DNA from: Henricia sp. BOLD:AAB3569
Lineage: Eukaryota > Echinodermata > Asteroidea > Spinulosida > Echinasteridae
Length of the DNA: 64,000 nt
Reading direction: 5' to 3'
Assembly (NCBI GenBank): GCA_037783545.1
Contig: JBBELK010000451.1
Span: 1,178,001 to 1,242,000 of the forward strand
The notes under the pieces are model-generated. The model had not been told where the DNA came from. It searched no databases and worked only from the letters and a program-made list of their open reading frames with translations. The position numbers and the translations under genes were made by a program. Below are positions 31,500-42,914 of the stretch, in pieces; within the stretch, counting starts at the first letter, position 1; each line of letters begins with the position of its first letter.

Positions 31500-32143
31500 T
31501 GCTCTCTTAGCAATATTTTTTGTGCTACCGGATATTCGCTAGCTTCTACACAGAGGCAAGTTTGCTATTAACAATGCCCTTTTTTCAAAGCACGCCCATG
31601 ATTAAGCAGCGCCATGAAATTGACCCCAAAAAATAAAAACCCAAAACAGTATTGATATGTTTTCTGTATTTTTCGAGGACGGTTTTTGAGCTTCGGGTGT
31701 TTTTCGGATTATAGCGTGTTTTATAATTTCTGGCGTATTTTCCGGTTTTTAGCGTGTTTTTAAATTGTTAGCGTGTTTTCCGGTTTTTGGCGTGTTTATC
31801 AATTTTTAGCGTGTTTTCCGGTTCTTAACGTGTTTATCATTTTTTAGCTTGAACCTATCCGTCTTTGCCCCAGGCCAGATATGTCTCAAGATTCAACCTA
31901 GGACCCAAAGGGTCGCTGCTAAGGAATCAGAACTTACCCGGCAAGGGGATGCCTAAAAAAGTGTTTGCAGTCCGGAGGTGTTCAAACCTAAGCAACGTAA
32001 CAGCCATGGTTTTACAGTTAATTTGTAGAAACAGGTATTTGTACGTCCCCTACGCGCATGCGTAATTATCATTTCTTTGCTTGTGTAGACGATTTTTCCT
32101 TGGCAGTTTGCCTGCACGAGTCTAATTTGGATGAAAAATTACA
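31500..32143 (+). repeat. Right copy of the same duplication
   Basis: Direct repeat of 29895-30566, about 0.93 kb further on. It appears to sit within a larger unit whose ends, 'tacactgcaaaaactcg' (about 31086) and 'atgcagtgta' (about 32187), are inverted. A transposon that carried or captured this segment is possible. Confidence 0.85.
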
Positions 32144-32199
32144 CCACGATTTGAATTTCTTGCTGTTACTTTAACACCAAAAGAATATGCAGTGTATGT

Positions 32200-33190
32200 T
32201 TCATTTCTCCATGGTTCATGTCTGATCATTAACGTTTCATCCCACATATTTTAACGAGACAAGAGCTTCCTAAATCTCGTTGGATTTTCTGCTAAAAGCG
32301 GCATAATTAAATGTTAGCAGACAATAGAAAGGCCATCAAACTTTGAACTCATGACGATGATTGAAAGCAAAATAGTGCAGAAACGTGTTTCGGACACAGT
32401 ATTGTATCGGCTGGAATTTAGAAACGAAGCACGATTTTCGTTTGCAATCAGTCATTTGAATAATTTAATAAAATTTTATTTTCAAAAATATGGAAACTAT
32501 ATAATGTCGTTAATGATGAAAAACACCATGGATTGCGAGGAAAGTGCATCATTAAATTAGTGCATCAGCCACGCCCAAATTGGAATCACTGAACCGAACA
32601 TAATCCCAACATGAGTACAATGTCACGGCCACACAACACATGGGCTATGTTACGATGTGTGGAGACACCCTGCAACTAACACAGCCTGCAATCAGTAACA
32701 CGCGACCACGAGTACTAAACAAAATATTTTGTTTAAGTCAGGAATCCGGAATTCCACCTATTGTCTGTATCTGTGCCGAGGAACAAAGAGCGTCAAGGTC
32801 TCAGCGGACGGCGACGTGAGAGCGCGCCGTGAAGTGCGGGGCAGACTCCCCACTGAGACCTTGCCCCGGCCCGGTGTTTTCCTGCATCCGTTGCTTGCAA
32901 TGTTCAATGCAGAATGTGTCAGGGGCATTGAGTAAAATTTCCCCCGTAAAGTTGTTAATTTTAAGCGGCTATTAGTTTAATTACAAGTTCATAGCATGCA
33001 AGGTTATGTATTGGCCGTTTGAAGGTAAAAAGCTATATTTGGAAAGAATAGAGTAGGCTTCAAGGGTCAAATGAAAGTAATTTACAATGCTGGTCTCAAC
33101 ATCAATTTCATTCTCTCTTTTTTTTAAAGTGAGACTGAAAAAAAATCACATTTCTAACACAAGCAAATTATGGGTTCATTAAATCTGACT
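32200..33190. other. No gene recognised; GC-rich hairpin at 32793-32865
   Basis: 'caaggtctcagcgga' and 'cccactgagaccttg' at about 32793 and 32851 form an imperfect stem around a CpG-rich loop. The 68-residue ORF over it shows no family resemblance. The CCDC33-like gene's promoter could lie between here and 28.7 kb, but I cannot place it. Confidence 0.4.
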
Positions 33191-33199
33191 TTTATTTGC

Positions 33200-33345
33200 A
33201 TTGGGGGACGTATCAAGTCGTGAACCCCAAACACGACGAGTGGAACCAGCAACCCTCTTAACTCACACCGAAGTGCAAAGAGGACGTATTAAGTCGTGAA
33301 CCCCAAACACGACGAGCGAAGCTGGTAACCGCTCTTAACTTGGAA
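33200..33345 (+). repeat. Two tandem units of about 85 bp
   Basis: gtcgtgaaccccaaacacga occurs twice, each copy followed by 'cgag', then 'gaacc' or 'gaagc', a 'ggtaacc'-like end and 'ctcttaac'. Confidence 0.7.
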
Positions 33346-33660
33346 AGGCCAGATAGAACCATTGCTTCACAAACCATGAAATCAATGCAACTCAGAGACC
33401 ATGGTTGGCAGTCATTTTTTTGGGTGGAAAACCCAAGGTTTTTAACAATACTGATATAACAACTGGGAATTGGTGTTCGTATTTTTAATGTATTTTTAAT
33501 GATGTACAAGTTTGCATGCGTATGGGTTGCAAATGTCGGTAATTGCATTTTTTTAAATGGAAAATTTGATACAAATATGACAAAACGCAAATTGCCAAAT
33601 CCAGCCAGGGCTGTGCGAGGGCGTCCTATACTAAGGACCATCATTTTGCCATAGACTACT

Positions 33661-33930
33661 AAAGTGTGACGTCATTCACCAAGGTAACTTGGTTTAAACA
33701 ATCGCTGGTAATCTGAAACGTCCATTGCTAAAGCGCAGGGAAACAGTTCACCGGTTTTAGTTTTTAGATCCAGTAACCTTGGCAACACAACGGGTTACAT
33801 TTTCACTTTAGAACAAAAGTGTATGCATCCTCTTTGTGTCACCAAGGTCTGAAACAAGTGAACTGTTTCCCTGCGGTTTAGCAATGGATATTTTAGATTA
33901 CCAGCGAATGTTTAGGCGCAATTATCCTGG
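33661..33930. mobile_element. Palindromic element, family P copy 1
   Basis: Left: atcgctggtaatctgaaacg, then ccattgctaaagcgcaggga. Right: tccctgcggtttagcaatgg, then agattaccagcgaatgttta. The central loop holds 'accttggcaacaca'. A diverged single-arm copy is at 59455-59630. Confidence 0.8.
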
Positions 33931-34668
33931 AGTCTCGAGGAAACTTTTCCTTTTTAGGGAAAATGTCGTGTGTGCCATGTACAAAAATAATAATATCCAC
34001 GCTTCAAGAAATTACAAAACGTAGCCCTATTAAGTTGTCAAAAAGCGTCAAAAAAGCAAGCCCATTTCCCCACGACGATGTGATAAAATCCTGCCACTCA
34101 ACCACCAAATTAAGCCTCATTACGCCATCTTTTAATGAGCACCTTTAGGCGACAAGAATAAAACGAAGCACGCGAGTGAGCTCATTGGCTCATCCAAAAA
34201 CAATGGCGTCGCTTGTACAGGAAATGCTCCCCCACACAAAAACCCATCTTTGAAACCCAGCTAATGAAAGCGTCAGCAACACGACACTTGCGGATTACAT
34301 GCTTAAATCCTTTTGTTGAAAAACGACTACTAATCGCTCGCGACCGAGTCAGTTGTCTATTTTTTGGGGGTGCGGGGGAGGGATTACACGGCGTTTCATG
34401 CTCTCTCCACCTGCAGAGAAAATCGCCTCTCGTAGAAACATCAAGATAATTAGGACATTAATGGCTACTTATCACTGGACTTCAAGTACCGCTCGAGACA
34501 ATTTTTGACTCCGTTACTTTGATGATGGCTGCAGATTTGTTTCTCAAAACCGCGTCACTGACTGTTTAAAGCCGACAGGATATGCAGTGTCCTAAAATTT
34601 TAATCAGCCCTTTGACCGGGAAACGCTGTTTTTAACAGTTTACCCAGAATACCCACCCTCAAAAGCCC

Positions 34669-34815
34669 GTTTTCGCGACCGCAACTATAGAAACATGTTT
34701 CTGACGTCATACTGTTTCAACCAATGGGCGGCTTCTATTCCCGACGACCAAAACTGGTCATTGGTTGAATCTGCAGTTACGCCAGGAACATGTGTCTGGT
34801 CATGGTCGCGAAAAC
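34669..34815. mobile_element. Short palindromic element
   Basis: Ends 'gttttcgcgacc' and 'ggtcgcgaaaac' are inverted. Inside, 'tgtttcaaccaatg' and 'cattggttgaatc' pair as well. Confidence 0.72.
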
Positions 34816-35160
34816 AAACAATTGTTTCTTCAGATTACATACACGAGCCAATTTTCCCGATAAACTGTATAATGATCCGACAAAAATTGAAAACACAGCA
34901 GTAGCCAGGCACGCGTAATGAACGCGGTGACGGGCACGGTGCTAAGAGCGTGCAGTTGGTGATACCTGGTCGCTCTTGCGTCAAAACCATGCATGGGAAA
35001 AATAACACAGCGTGACGACAAGTACATTAGAAATGCAGTCACGTGCATCGCAGCGAAAACGCGAGCTATTGAATTAAGTGACTGGTTAATGTCTTCTGGA
35101 GCTTTGACACCGTTGGTGGCGCCACACACCACTGACGTCACTGCGCGCGAACTGCCATAA

Positions 35161-35430
35161 CCATCGATATATATATATATACACTGGATGAAGTATGCAA
35201 TAGCAGTTGGCTATACGAGAATTGAAGCCATGCGCCGGCCGCCATTGTACCCCACGTACAATGCTTGGCCTAGACTGCTCCCCGGTCCATGCGATCGCTT
35301 GCATTCCACTTAACACGTGTAGACCATAATATAGACTAGTGGAGACAGTGTGACCAGTCTAGGCAAGGCATTGTATTTGGTGGGGTACAATGGCGGACGG
35401 TGGCTTCATTCAGTGTATATATATCGATGG
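35161..35430. mobile_element. Palindromic element with ccatcgatatata ends
   Basis: The ends 'ccatcgatatatatatat' and 'tatatatatcgatgg' are inverted. Inner blocks (gccgccattgtaccccac and 'gtggggtacaatggcgg'; ggcctagactg and cagtctaggc) pair. The flanks share 'ccataac', a possible target duplication. Confidence 0.83.
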
Positions 35431-36101
35431 CCATAACGCGCAGCCGTGGAGTAGACCAATGAAATGCCGAGGACGCCCGATAAATATTTATGAGATAGGC
35501 CTACTGAAATACCGTATAAACTCAAACTCCATATTTATTGGACATCGTGCAAAACAAAATAATAGTTTTGAAGGCATTGTTTATTTCTGTATATTATTTT
35601 ATCTTTTATACACACCGTGATACCTTAACTCCGTGTAATTAACTTGGAAAGTATATGTTAAAAAAGAGCTCAATTCGCCGAAGTGTTTCAATAAATACGG
35701 AATAGAAATTATAATTGTTCGTGGCATTGACGAAAAAGCGAATAATATATACAAATAATTTATCAAAGAAATAGTTTTTAAATACTTTATATTTACAACG
35801 ATGTTAAGTTATCGTGCTTATAATAAATATTAATGATAAGAAAAAAGAGAAAAATTCTCGACAATTTTTAAATACATTTCGTATAAAATACAATTTTAAA
35901 ATGATAATAGGCCTATTCAATGTTTTTGGACAGTTCTCTTTAAATATTGCTGGCGAATGATAGTTATTTTTGATGAAGGGTGATTTTTGTATTTCGTACA
36001 CTATTTTCTCTTTGAGAAAAAGTAGCTCCTGTATATTAGGCACATGAGCAAAAAAATATTCTTCGAAAGCGAGTGTCAAATCTGGGAAAACAAGCCAGGG
36101 T

Positions 36102-36107
36102 TTTATT
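36102..36107 (-). terminator. Poly(A) signal AATAAA downstream of neurogenin
   Basis: TTTATT on the plus strand reads AATAAA on the gene strand, about 172 nt after the stop codon. It gives a short 3' UTR. Other TTTATT sites further left are possible alternatives. Confidence 0.6.
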
Positions 36108-36278
36108 GAAAACTACTACAGAGGGTAAACGATTGCTCAAATTAATAATTCTCAGTAAACTCTCAATAAATAGAAAAACACCAACGTAATGGCGACGGTA
36201 TAAAATGTGGCGTTATAAATGCAGTTACGGAAGGAGTATAAAACTTTTTCACAGTTTTGTGAAAATATGTGCGTTGCG

Positions 36279-37145
36279 TTAGATGGTGAATAGAAATCTA
36301 TCTGCGTATTGACTGGCTGGTGGTGTATTAACAGGAGTAAGGCAACAGGAATTAGACATGCTCGTCACGGAAGAGTTATCAGAAATAGGCGAGCAGTGCC
36401 ACTGATCTGAGGGTCCAAAAGTCGGCATTGCGGCAAAGTCTGGCAGGGTGGTGTGGTGGGTCATTAAAGCAGGGCGGGCGGGGCGGATAGGGACGTGATG
36501 GCGGGCGGTGGGGAGTTGTGACGGGTGCTGGTGACGAATTACTTCACATGATGGGGGTGTTGCCTCGGGTGTAGTCGGGGGCGTGGTGGTAGATGCTGGA
36601 ATAGCCGCTGGGGCGCCCTCAACGCTCGTATTGTCTACCATTTTGAGCATTTCCGAAAGTGCCCAGATGTAGTTGTGTGCGAAGCGAAGCGTCTCAATTT
36701 TCGTGAGTTTTGTGTCGTCGGGAAACTTCGGCAAAACTTCTCTGAGTCCGTCCAGGGCATGGTTGAGCATGTGCATGCGGTTGCGCTCGCGGTCGTTGGC
36801 TTTCGTCCGCCGGTGACGCCGGATTCGTTGCACGCAGGACGGACTGCGGTTCCGACACCGGGACCGCGTGTAGCGCTTGCGTTTGGTGGGGGCCGAAGGC
36901 GCGTTGCCCCCGTTGACCACTCCGGCGTCGCCCCGGTTCTTGGTCGCCGTCTTGGTCTTTTCCTTACGGTTTGCCTGACCCTGGCGTTTGCGGTGCTTCT
37001 GGCGGCTCCTATCCGCTCGGCTACCGGCTGTGGGCGTCACTGCTTCCGCTCCTGACCCGTTGGTCACCATACTTTCACCCTGGATTGTTAAACTTTGTGC
37101 CGGGAAGAAGTCGGACAGACTGACCGTGCTAATGGTCGTTTGCAT
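36279..37145 (-). CDS. neurog: Neurogenin-type bHLH transcription factor
   Basis: Intact single-exon gene of 288 codons. The bHLH domain covers about residues 111-169. Its basic region reads [17 protein letters not shown], the loop and helix 2 [19 protein letters not shown], followed by [18 protein letters not shown] with [14 protein letters not shown] separates neurogenins from Atonal and NeuroD types. N-terminal to it is a basic, probably nuclear-targeting stretch (KRKRYTRSR, about 88-95). C-terminal are a Thr/Pro-rich linker (about 173-200) and a Ser-rich tail with [11 protein letters not shown]. As a proneural factor it should bind E-boxes as an E-protein heterodimer and drive neuronal commitment. 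I chose the first ATG (A at -3). A second in-frame ATG at codon 26 also has a good context and could be the true start if the close TATA box is used. It ends at a stop at 36279-36281. Confidence 0.93.
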   Translation of the reverse strand: MQTTISTVSLSDFFPAQSLTIQGESMVTNGSGAEAVTPTAGSRADRSRQKHRKRQGQANRKEKTKTATKNRGDAGVVNGGNAPSAPTKRKRYTRSRCRNRSPSCVQRIRRHRRTKANDRERNRMHMLNHALDGLREVLPKFPDDTKLTKIETLRFAHNYIWALSEMLKMVDNTSVEGAPAAIPASTTTPPTTPEATPPSCEVIRHQHPSQLPTARHHVPIRPARPALMTHHTTLPDFAAMPTFGPSDQWHCSPISDNSSVTSMSNSCCLTPVNTPPASQYADRFLFTI

Positions 37146-37244
37146 CGTGTCTTGGTCCAGGCGATGTCACACTCACTTATAAAGGGACAAAGTTGGCCAC
37201 AAGTCACGCCCCTCGAAAACTAAGCGCCCTATGAAGTTGTTTAT
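37146..37244 (-). promoter_or_regulatory. Proximal 5' region of neurogenin: TATA box or leader exon
   Basis: TTTATAAG lies at 37177-37184, only about 32-39 nt before the first ATG. Used as a TATA box it would leave a leader of roughly 5-10 nt. The same stretch begins after a good acceptor (tgcctcttgttacag, AG at 37245-37246). It could thus be a 5' UTR exon spliced to a distal leader. Both uses are inferred. Confidence 0.5.
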
Positions 37245-37389
37245 CTGTAACAAGAGGCAACAAGAAAACATCGCAATTAGATTTATAAGTCTGACAGCAC
37301 AAAGAAAACAAAAAACCGAATAGAACCCCTCCTCCGCTCACTAAACTTATCCACAACATAAATCTGCTTTATACATGGGCACTCGAGAA

Positions 37390-37680
37390 AAACAATGTCG
37401 AAATGGGAGTCAAGCGTCAATTTGAGATAATAGCGCATTCTTGTTTGACTGGCAGTTAATATAGACAGTCTTTTAGATCATTCGTCCAGGCCAGACACCC
37501 CCTACCTCGTAAGCCCGCCACCCAAGGGCTAAAAACCAATCTTCACTTTCCACAAATTCTTTGTCAAACCCGGAATAGGGTTCATCTAATTGCTCATTAG
37601 CATATACACGCGATACCCACGCGAACAGGACCAATAATCACCCCCTGATTAAAGGATTAAATCTCTATCAAAGATGACAA
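37390..37680 (-). promoter_or_regulatory. Possible neurogenin upstream control region
   Basis: Contains a TCF/LEF-like ATCAAAG (about 37664), a POU-octamer-like ATTAGCAT (about 37597) and a Sox-like AACAAT (about 37391), all within 0.55 kb upstream of the gene. Short motifs like these are common by chance, so this is only suggestive. Confidence 0.25.
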
Positions 37681-37739
37681 TCAACAGCCAACCAAAAATG
37701 GGCTCCTCGTTGGCAGACCATTGACAAATTGAAATAGCG

Positions 37740-38640
37740 CCCTCTGCTGGTGAAGGCGGCAAGGGCTTTACACTGGGTACACATTGGCACGTGCCGCCAG
37801 CTAATATTATAGGAACAAGACTAAGTGCAATGCGCCCCGAGTATATTACAATAATACATCATAACTAGGGCATGTATGGCAATAAAAACAAATCGGTTTC
37901 TGGATTTTTCGCTGGCACTTTTGATTCATTTTCTGGAATTTGTTGTATTGAGTAAATTTGTGCAGAAATTTATAATTTATTGTCACTTTATCGAAAAGTA
38001 AGAAGCATTCTGCTGATATAATTTTTAATTGACACTTGTGAATAAGTGAATTTTCGGAAAAGTAAGACGCTTTGTGGCTATATTATATGTGAAACTGTTA
38101 AAAAATAAACAGTAGTTAATTAAAAATAATAAATATAATAAATAATAAAAATAAAAGGGAAGATTTTGTTTTTATTATTTATTTTTTTAAAAAGAATCCT
38201 GACATCACTCGTCCAGAAAGTAGAAATTTGATGTAAAAGACCCAAAAAGGGGAAAATATTAAACATTTACGTAAAAGCGTTATATTATAATTTACTTGGA
38301 AATTGTCATGCTAACCCCACATGTTTCGGAGCCAGGGTTTAAAGTTATGTCCATATATAAGAAACAACTTTCAAAATTTAATAGCCAACACAAAATTGGG
38401 GACGATTGCACATGAATACCGTCAGTTTGTTATAAACAGAGCGATATACGTTTGACTGCTAAGTCAACTCTTTGTTTAACATAAAAATAATTTTTTTCTT
38501 CTACCCATTTATCTTGCAGACGGTGGCCCTATAAAACCAGAGCACACTCCTGATTAAAACGTTCACTTTTCAAAGCCACAAGTTCAGAACCAAACATCGA
38601 AAAAGAGAATTCCAGTTGACTGGTTCCCCCACAAATTACA
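37740..38640. other. AT-rich intergenic DNA
   Basis: No ORF of note, no tandem repeat and no inverted repeat of size. A short A/T-only stretch lies at about 38100-38200. Confidence 0.4.
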
Positions 38641-38649
38641 TGAACTCAA

Positions 38650-38896
38650 CATATTATTCTCATGCATTACCATTCTTAAATTTCGTGCTCACAAAACCAC
38701 CGATGTTTTTTTCAAACTAATGTATCCGTTCCATAGAGCAGTGCAGTGATTACACCAACCTTTTTGCTTCCACATCCAAATTAGAGATTACAAATTTCCT
38801 GTTTTCTTCCCATGGATAGTATTTTTGGGAGGTATTTTATATGATTGTTACGTTAGAACAAAATCAATTTTCTGGAAAAATCTGAACAACTCTTTA
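38650..38896 (-). mobile_element. MITE family A, partial copy
   Basis: Core (gcttccacatccaaattaga, 'gattacaccaaccttttt') and one terminus ('ctgaacaactctttaaat') are present. The other terminus is lost. This copy lies upstream of neurogenin. Confidence 0.72.
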
Positions 38897-39741
38897 AATT
38901 CTTGTCCTCAATTTTTATCTCTTGCGCACAAAAGTGAAAATGTTTCAGCCCATATGATCAACATTCCTCTTTGAATTTACCTACAACCTTAATAAACACT
39001 AGTCTTGTTCTCCATGAGCCAAAGTTAACACCGAAAATCCCCGAGTTTCCCACTCCGGTTTAGGGATATCAAGGAACGCTGGTTGTCCGCCCATATCGGT
39101 GCAAGCAATCACTCCCTCCAGCGTTTATCGCGCCAAACTGAACACAAATTTAATTACTCGTTTTGCTGATATTGACGATGATATTATAGTGACGTAGTCA
39201 CTACACGTTGATTATCAGAAATGGAAATTGCCAAAAAACTGAGGAAATTTAGCGTGCTGGAGGGGGCACCCTGTGGGGTACTTAAATCCAAAAGCCAGGG
39301 GAATTATTACAACGTACATGCTGTCGGGACATTTTTGTATTTTATGGAACGACGTGCTAAATTGCACTGATACGAAGCATCAATTACAATGCCGTGGAAA
39401 GCATACGTCAATCACATAAAGAACTGAAATAATAATTTATCCCCCTTTAATGTGATTTACAAATAAACTTAAATTCTGATTTTGTGATGAACCCAACAAA
39501 CATTCAAATAATTTATAACGTGTCCAGATTAAAGAATTTAATTAGGAATTGTTCGACTGTACTAAAACAAATCACTGCGTGGAATAGTTTCTTTCTCGTA
39601 AACTAGTTGTGGTTTTATTTCCAATAAAGTGGACGTATCTAGGAATAAAACCAGCAAAATATGTTCACGTCGGCAATGTCGACATTGGTCATTTGGAACT
39701 TAGTTAATTTAAGATACAGAACTATAAAGAGGAAAATTTAC

Positions 39742-39945
39742 CTGGTATTGAGCGAGTTCCGCTGAGTGCAGGCTTGTTAGTTCTTGGGCGATTTTTTCGA
39801 CATCCAGGAGGAGAGATCTTGGCGACAGGTTGCTATGAAGGTTGATGGCGGTCACAAAGTGGTTTCGAAGATTGCTGCCAACTCGGGAGCAATTGGTAAA
39901 GTGTCAGAGACTGGTAATGAGCGGTTGCCTCCTGAGGATAAAACT
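39742..39945 (-). promoter_or_regulatory. Possible distal leader exon with strong donor
   Basis: On the minus strand the segment ends CAG followed by GTAAAT (donor at 39740-39741) and starts about 27 nt after the TATA box at 39972-39980. One frame is open over 40 codons (NLRNHFVTAINLHSNL and on) but has no ATG, so a noncoding leader is the simpler view. It could splice to the acceptor at 37245, giving neurogenin an intron of about 2.5 kb in its 5' UTR, as vertebrate neurogenins can have. Confidence 0.4.
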
Positions 39946-39971
39946 TGAGGAGTTGACGAGCCGAACAGATT

Positions 39972-39980
39972 CTTTTATAG
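39972..39980 (-). promoter_or_regulatory. TATA box, CTATAAAAG
   Basis: Near-perfect TATA box on the minus strand at the edge of a CpG-rich island (about 40.0-40.5 kb). The predicted start is near 39945. Confidence 0.55.
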
Positions 39981-40482
39981 GCCACTTCCCAAAACAATGA
40001 AGTGCTCCCGTAGCCAGGGCAATCACACGTGGGCTTACCCCTCTCGCACGCACATCACGCGCCTACGTCACGGCAGGGTCGGTGACAGGGGCCGTATTGA
40101 GACGACGTGACATCTCTGGCTTCATCTCGGGGTCAGCACAGACCAGATCATGGATTGGTCGAGAGAGGTGCAGCGGTGGAGATAACTGGGTCTTCGGACC
40201 AATCAGAGAGGACGGCTTTTGTTGGGCGGCGGAGGAGGTGGTGCGGTCCCATGCCCCCGTGCCTGTCTCGTGTCCCATCCAAGCACATCGGAGCAGAGAT
40301 TTCACGTCAGAATGGATTGCGATGAAGCAGTGATTATGCATGGTATGTCGAGCGACCACCATGCATCACCGTATGCTAGACAGACAGGGGGAAAGTAAGG
40401 GATGCGGGGAGAAAGTGGAATTCGGTTCCGCTGCGCTGCGGCTCTGTGAAACGGCAGACAGATAGGCTCGCTCAGGCTGACT

Positions 40483-40489
40483 TATAAAA
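40483..40489 (+). promoter_or_regulatory. TATA box, TATAAAA, plus strand
   Basis: gacttataaaacagaa lies at the other edge of the same CpG-rich block and faces right. With the minus-strand box at 39972 it makes a divergent pair about 0.5 kb apart. The first downstream ATG (40571) opens a 43-codon ORF. Confidence 0.4.
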
Positions 40490-40570
40490 CAGAACTGGCT
40501 GCAGCGAGATTTTTACTTTCACAGTCTGTTAAATCTGTGTTCGGGGCACGGTGGCAAGGCTGTTGAGAAC

Positions 40571-40702
40571 ATGGTTGCTAAGTGCAATTTATGCATGCAT
40601 CAAGCTTTGCTTCAAGTGCCATCTTACGAATCGCCACGCTCACGATCAGACACAGCCTTCAGCCGGCTGCAGGCTCGACGTGTCTCGACAACGCTACGTT
40701 AA
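40571..40702 (+). CDS. Small ORF, 43 codons, unknown
   Basis: First ATG after the plus-strand TATA box (about 60 nt past the predicted start). It encodes a Cys-containing N-terminus (MVAKCNLCMHQALL) and an Arg/Ser-rich end. No family is recognised. It may be a chance ORF, an upstream ORF, or the first exon of a gene I cannot follow. Confidence 0.18.
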   Translation: MVAKCNLCMHQALLQVPSYESPRSRSDTAFSRLQARRVSTTLR

Positions 40703-40719
40703 CGATGCCCAAATAGTGT

Positions 40720-42900
40720 ATAGATATTTTCCCATTGTTCATTACACGCCAGCTATTGTTTCCAAACTCGCTATACCCCCACTATGGATGGCCTAACGAA
40801 GCCTGATAACTCACAAGCTCTCATATGAGCACGCCCGCCTAAAAACGCTGTGGAATGAATCTGTTAAAAGTTCATCCCTTCGCGATGGTAGTCGGTATTT
40901 TTGTGTGTATGCAGCGTTGTCTGTGTGGACGCTGGCCACACAAAACCTCGTCCGGGCCCTTTTTTGTTCAACGAGTGCGCATGCGCCAAAACTTTTTGTA
41001 GCGCCCCTTTTGAAACTTTTCTAAAGTTTGGCGCGGCGCGTAGGGGGTGCTTTCGCGCTGTCTTTTCCGCTCGGAAATTTGATTTTTCGCGGCGCTGAGT
41101 GGCTGGACGGCTGGCAGGACTGCAATTTTCCCACGTGGGCCCTGATTGTGCAACGAATCTGGCATAAGGCCGTCAAATCCGGGCCGCACACTCTTGGGAC
41201 AAAGAGCGCTGCCTCGGCCCACAATACCCCACCTGGGCCGTGCCGTTTACTAGAACACTTCTGAACACCTCCTTTTCATGCCGATTAAATTCTAGACTTA
41301 ATTAGTGGTACTTTGCCAGCATTAATCATTCACTTCATGGCTGCGCCCGCCGTTGCAAGATTTCACCTGCCGCAGACATATTGTTGCGTATTGTTCCAGG
41401 GCCGCGTGTCCCAAAAGGGGAAAGCCGGTCGCCGTGATAAATTTCGACTATGTGGCTTGCTTCAACCTCGTTGGGTTGTTTACCATGGGAGGCGAACCAA
41501 GCATTGATAAAATCGACTGCTGTTCCTTTTTAACAGCGCCCACGTGGCGCGGAGTACGTGCGCGTATTTGTTGTCCTCTCAACGAGCGACCTGCGCCGAT
41601 CCCCGTTTACTTTGGCATCTCCTAGGCTTGGTGACACAGCACCCCCATCACTCTGCCTGTTTGTTCGCGCCACTTTCTCCATCCATCTGGCCGGCTATGC
41701 GCACAAGTTGCCCCATTGTGCCCCGCAATTCTCAACCCCCAACCAAAAACAAAGCACGGCAGAAGATTGTCGTTTTTTTTCCCTCTGCCCCGGAAAAGAG
41801 CGTGTTGCCTACATTGTCTATGGGGATAATATAAGGCCTGCTGCGCACAATACTAACGTTGTGCGCTCCCCCTCACTCACTTTGTTACTGGAGGGCTCCG
41901 CCAAAGTGCCTTTGCGCTTGCAGACCATATGCCAAGTCTTACCCGTCCGGCCTGGTCGCATGATGGTTATCATTCACGGTGCTTCAATCGTGCCTCGGAA
42001 AGAAATAAGCCCTGCGATTGTTCCATGGCGCGCGTCTCTGGAACCCAAGCGCTGTCCTGCTTTTTATTTTATTGCATTTTAGCAGCAGGAAAGACCCCAT
42101 GACGGAGGTTGGCGCACGAGTGACGGCTCTGGATTCATTTACATCGAGATGCATTCATGGTTTGTATAATCACCAAGTAAACTGCGAGCAGCTATTTACC
42201 CGCATCAAAAGAATTAATGCAAGGTGGTCTTATTCACACTCAGCTACCACATATTACCATGCAGGCCGGGACCCAGGACTGCTGCTTGGCCCCCGCTTTG
42301 GAGCCACGGCAAGCAGCCTCTAATTAAAACTCTCCCGTGGACCGCCGAGACGGGAAAGGGAGACGGGGGAGCGAGAGAGCGAGCACACGTCGGAACCGAC
42401 CACGCAAAAAATCTTCACTTACTGCCAGTCCCCAGCGTCTTAGGGGAGCGTGGCACACGGTTAGCGGCTTGCCAATATTACATTTCCGATCTTTATTTTC
42501 CTCCCTGTGCCCACACTCTCTCGGACGGCACACTCGCCCAGCGGACGCCACAAAGCGAGCCATTTAAACTCATGTAAACCGCCTCATAGTCTGGCATGGC
42601 TCCGGGGTATGTAGCCCCGCCTCAAACGGTATATGAACTCCATGTGTGCATACAGTTGGGTTTAGAATTTAAAAACTGTCCAACATGAAATAAAATGACT
42701 TGACCGAAATGTTCTCAGTATTTGTGTTCCGCAGTGGCGCCTGCATGTCGAGGCAACAATCCGCGAACCGGCAATGTCTACGCTCCAAGCTGATCCAAAC
42801 ACTGTATAAAATATGCAATATGCAAATGAGCTCATTTGTTAATAGCTATGGGTTATTTCATCTGTTTAAGGGCACTGGTTCATCATTAGAAAATACACTG
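40720..42900. other. GC-rich island without a recognisable gene
   Basis: Overlapping ORFs up to 174 codons occur in several frames at 41.0-42.6 kb, as expected from GC-rich DNA. None shows a domain or good splice context. CpG stays frequent (for example 'ggcgcggcgcgtag' at about 41031), which argues for an unmethylated or regulatory island near neurogenin. Confidence 0.4.
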
Positions 42901-42914
42901 TTTGTATAATACTA

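Noticed and set aside
41558-42082. 174-codon plus ORF
   Set aside because: It overlaps other long ORFs in different frames in GC-rich DNA, with no family resemblance or splice support.
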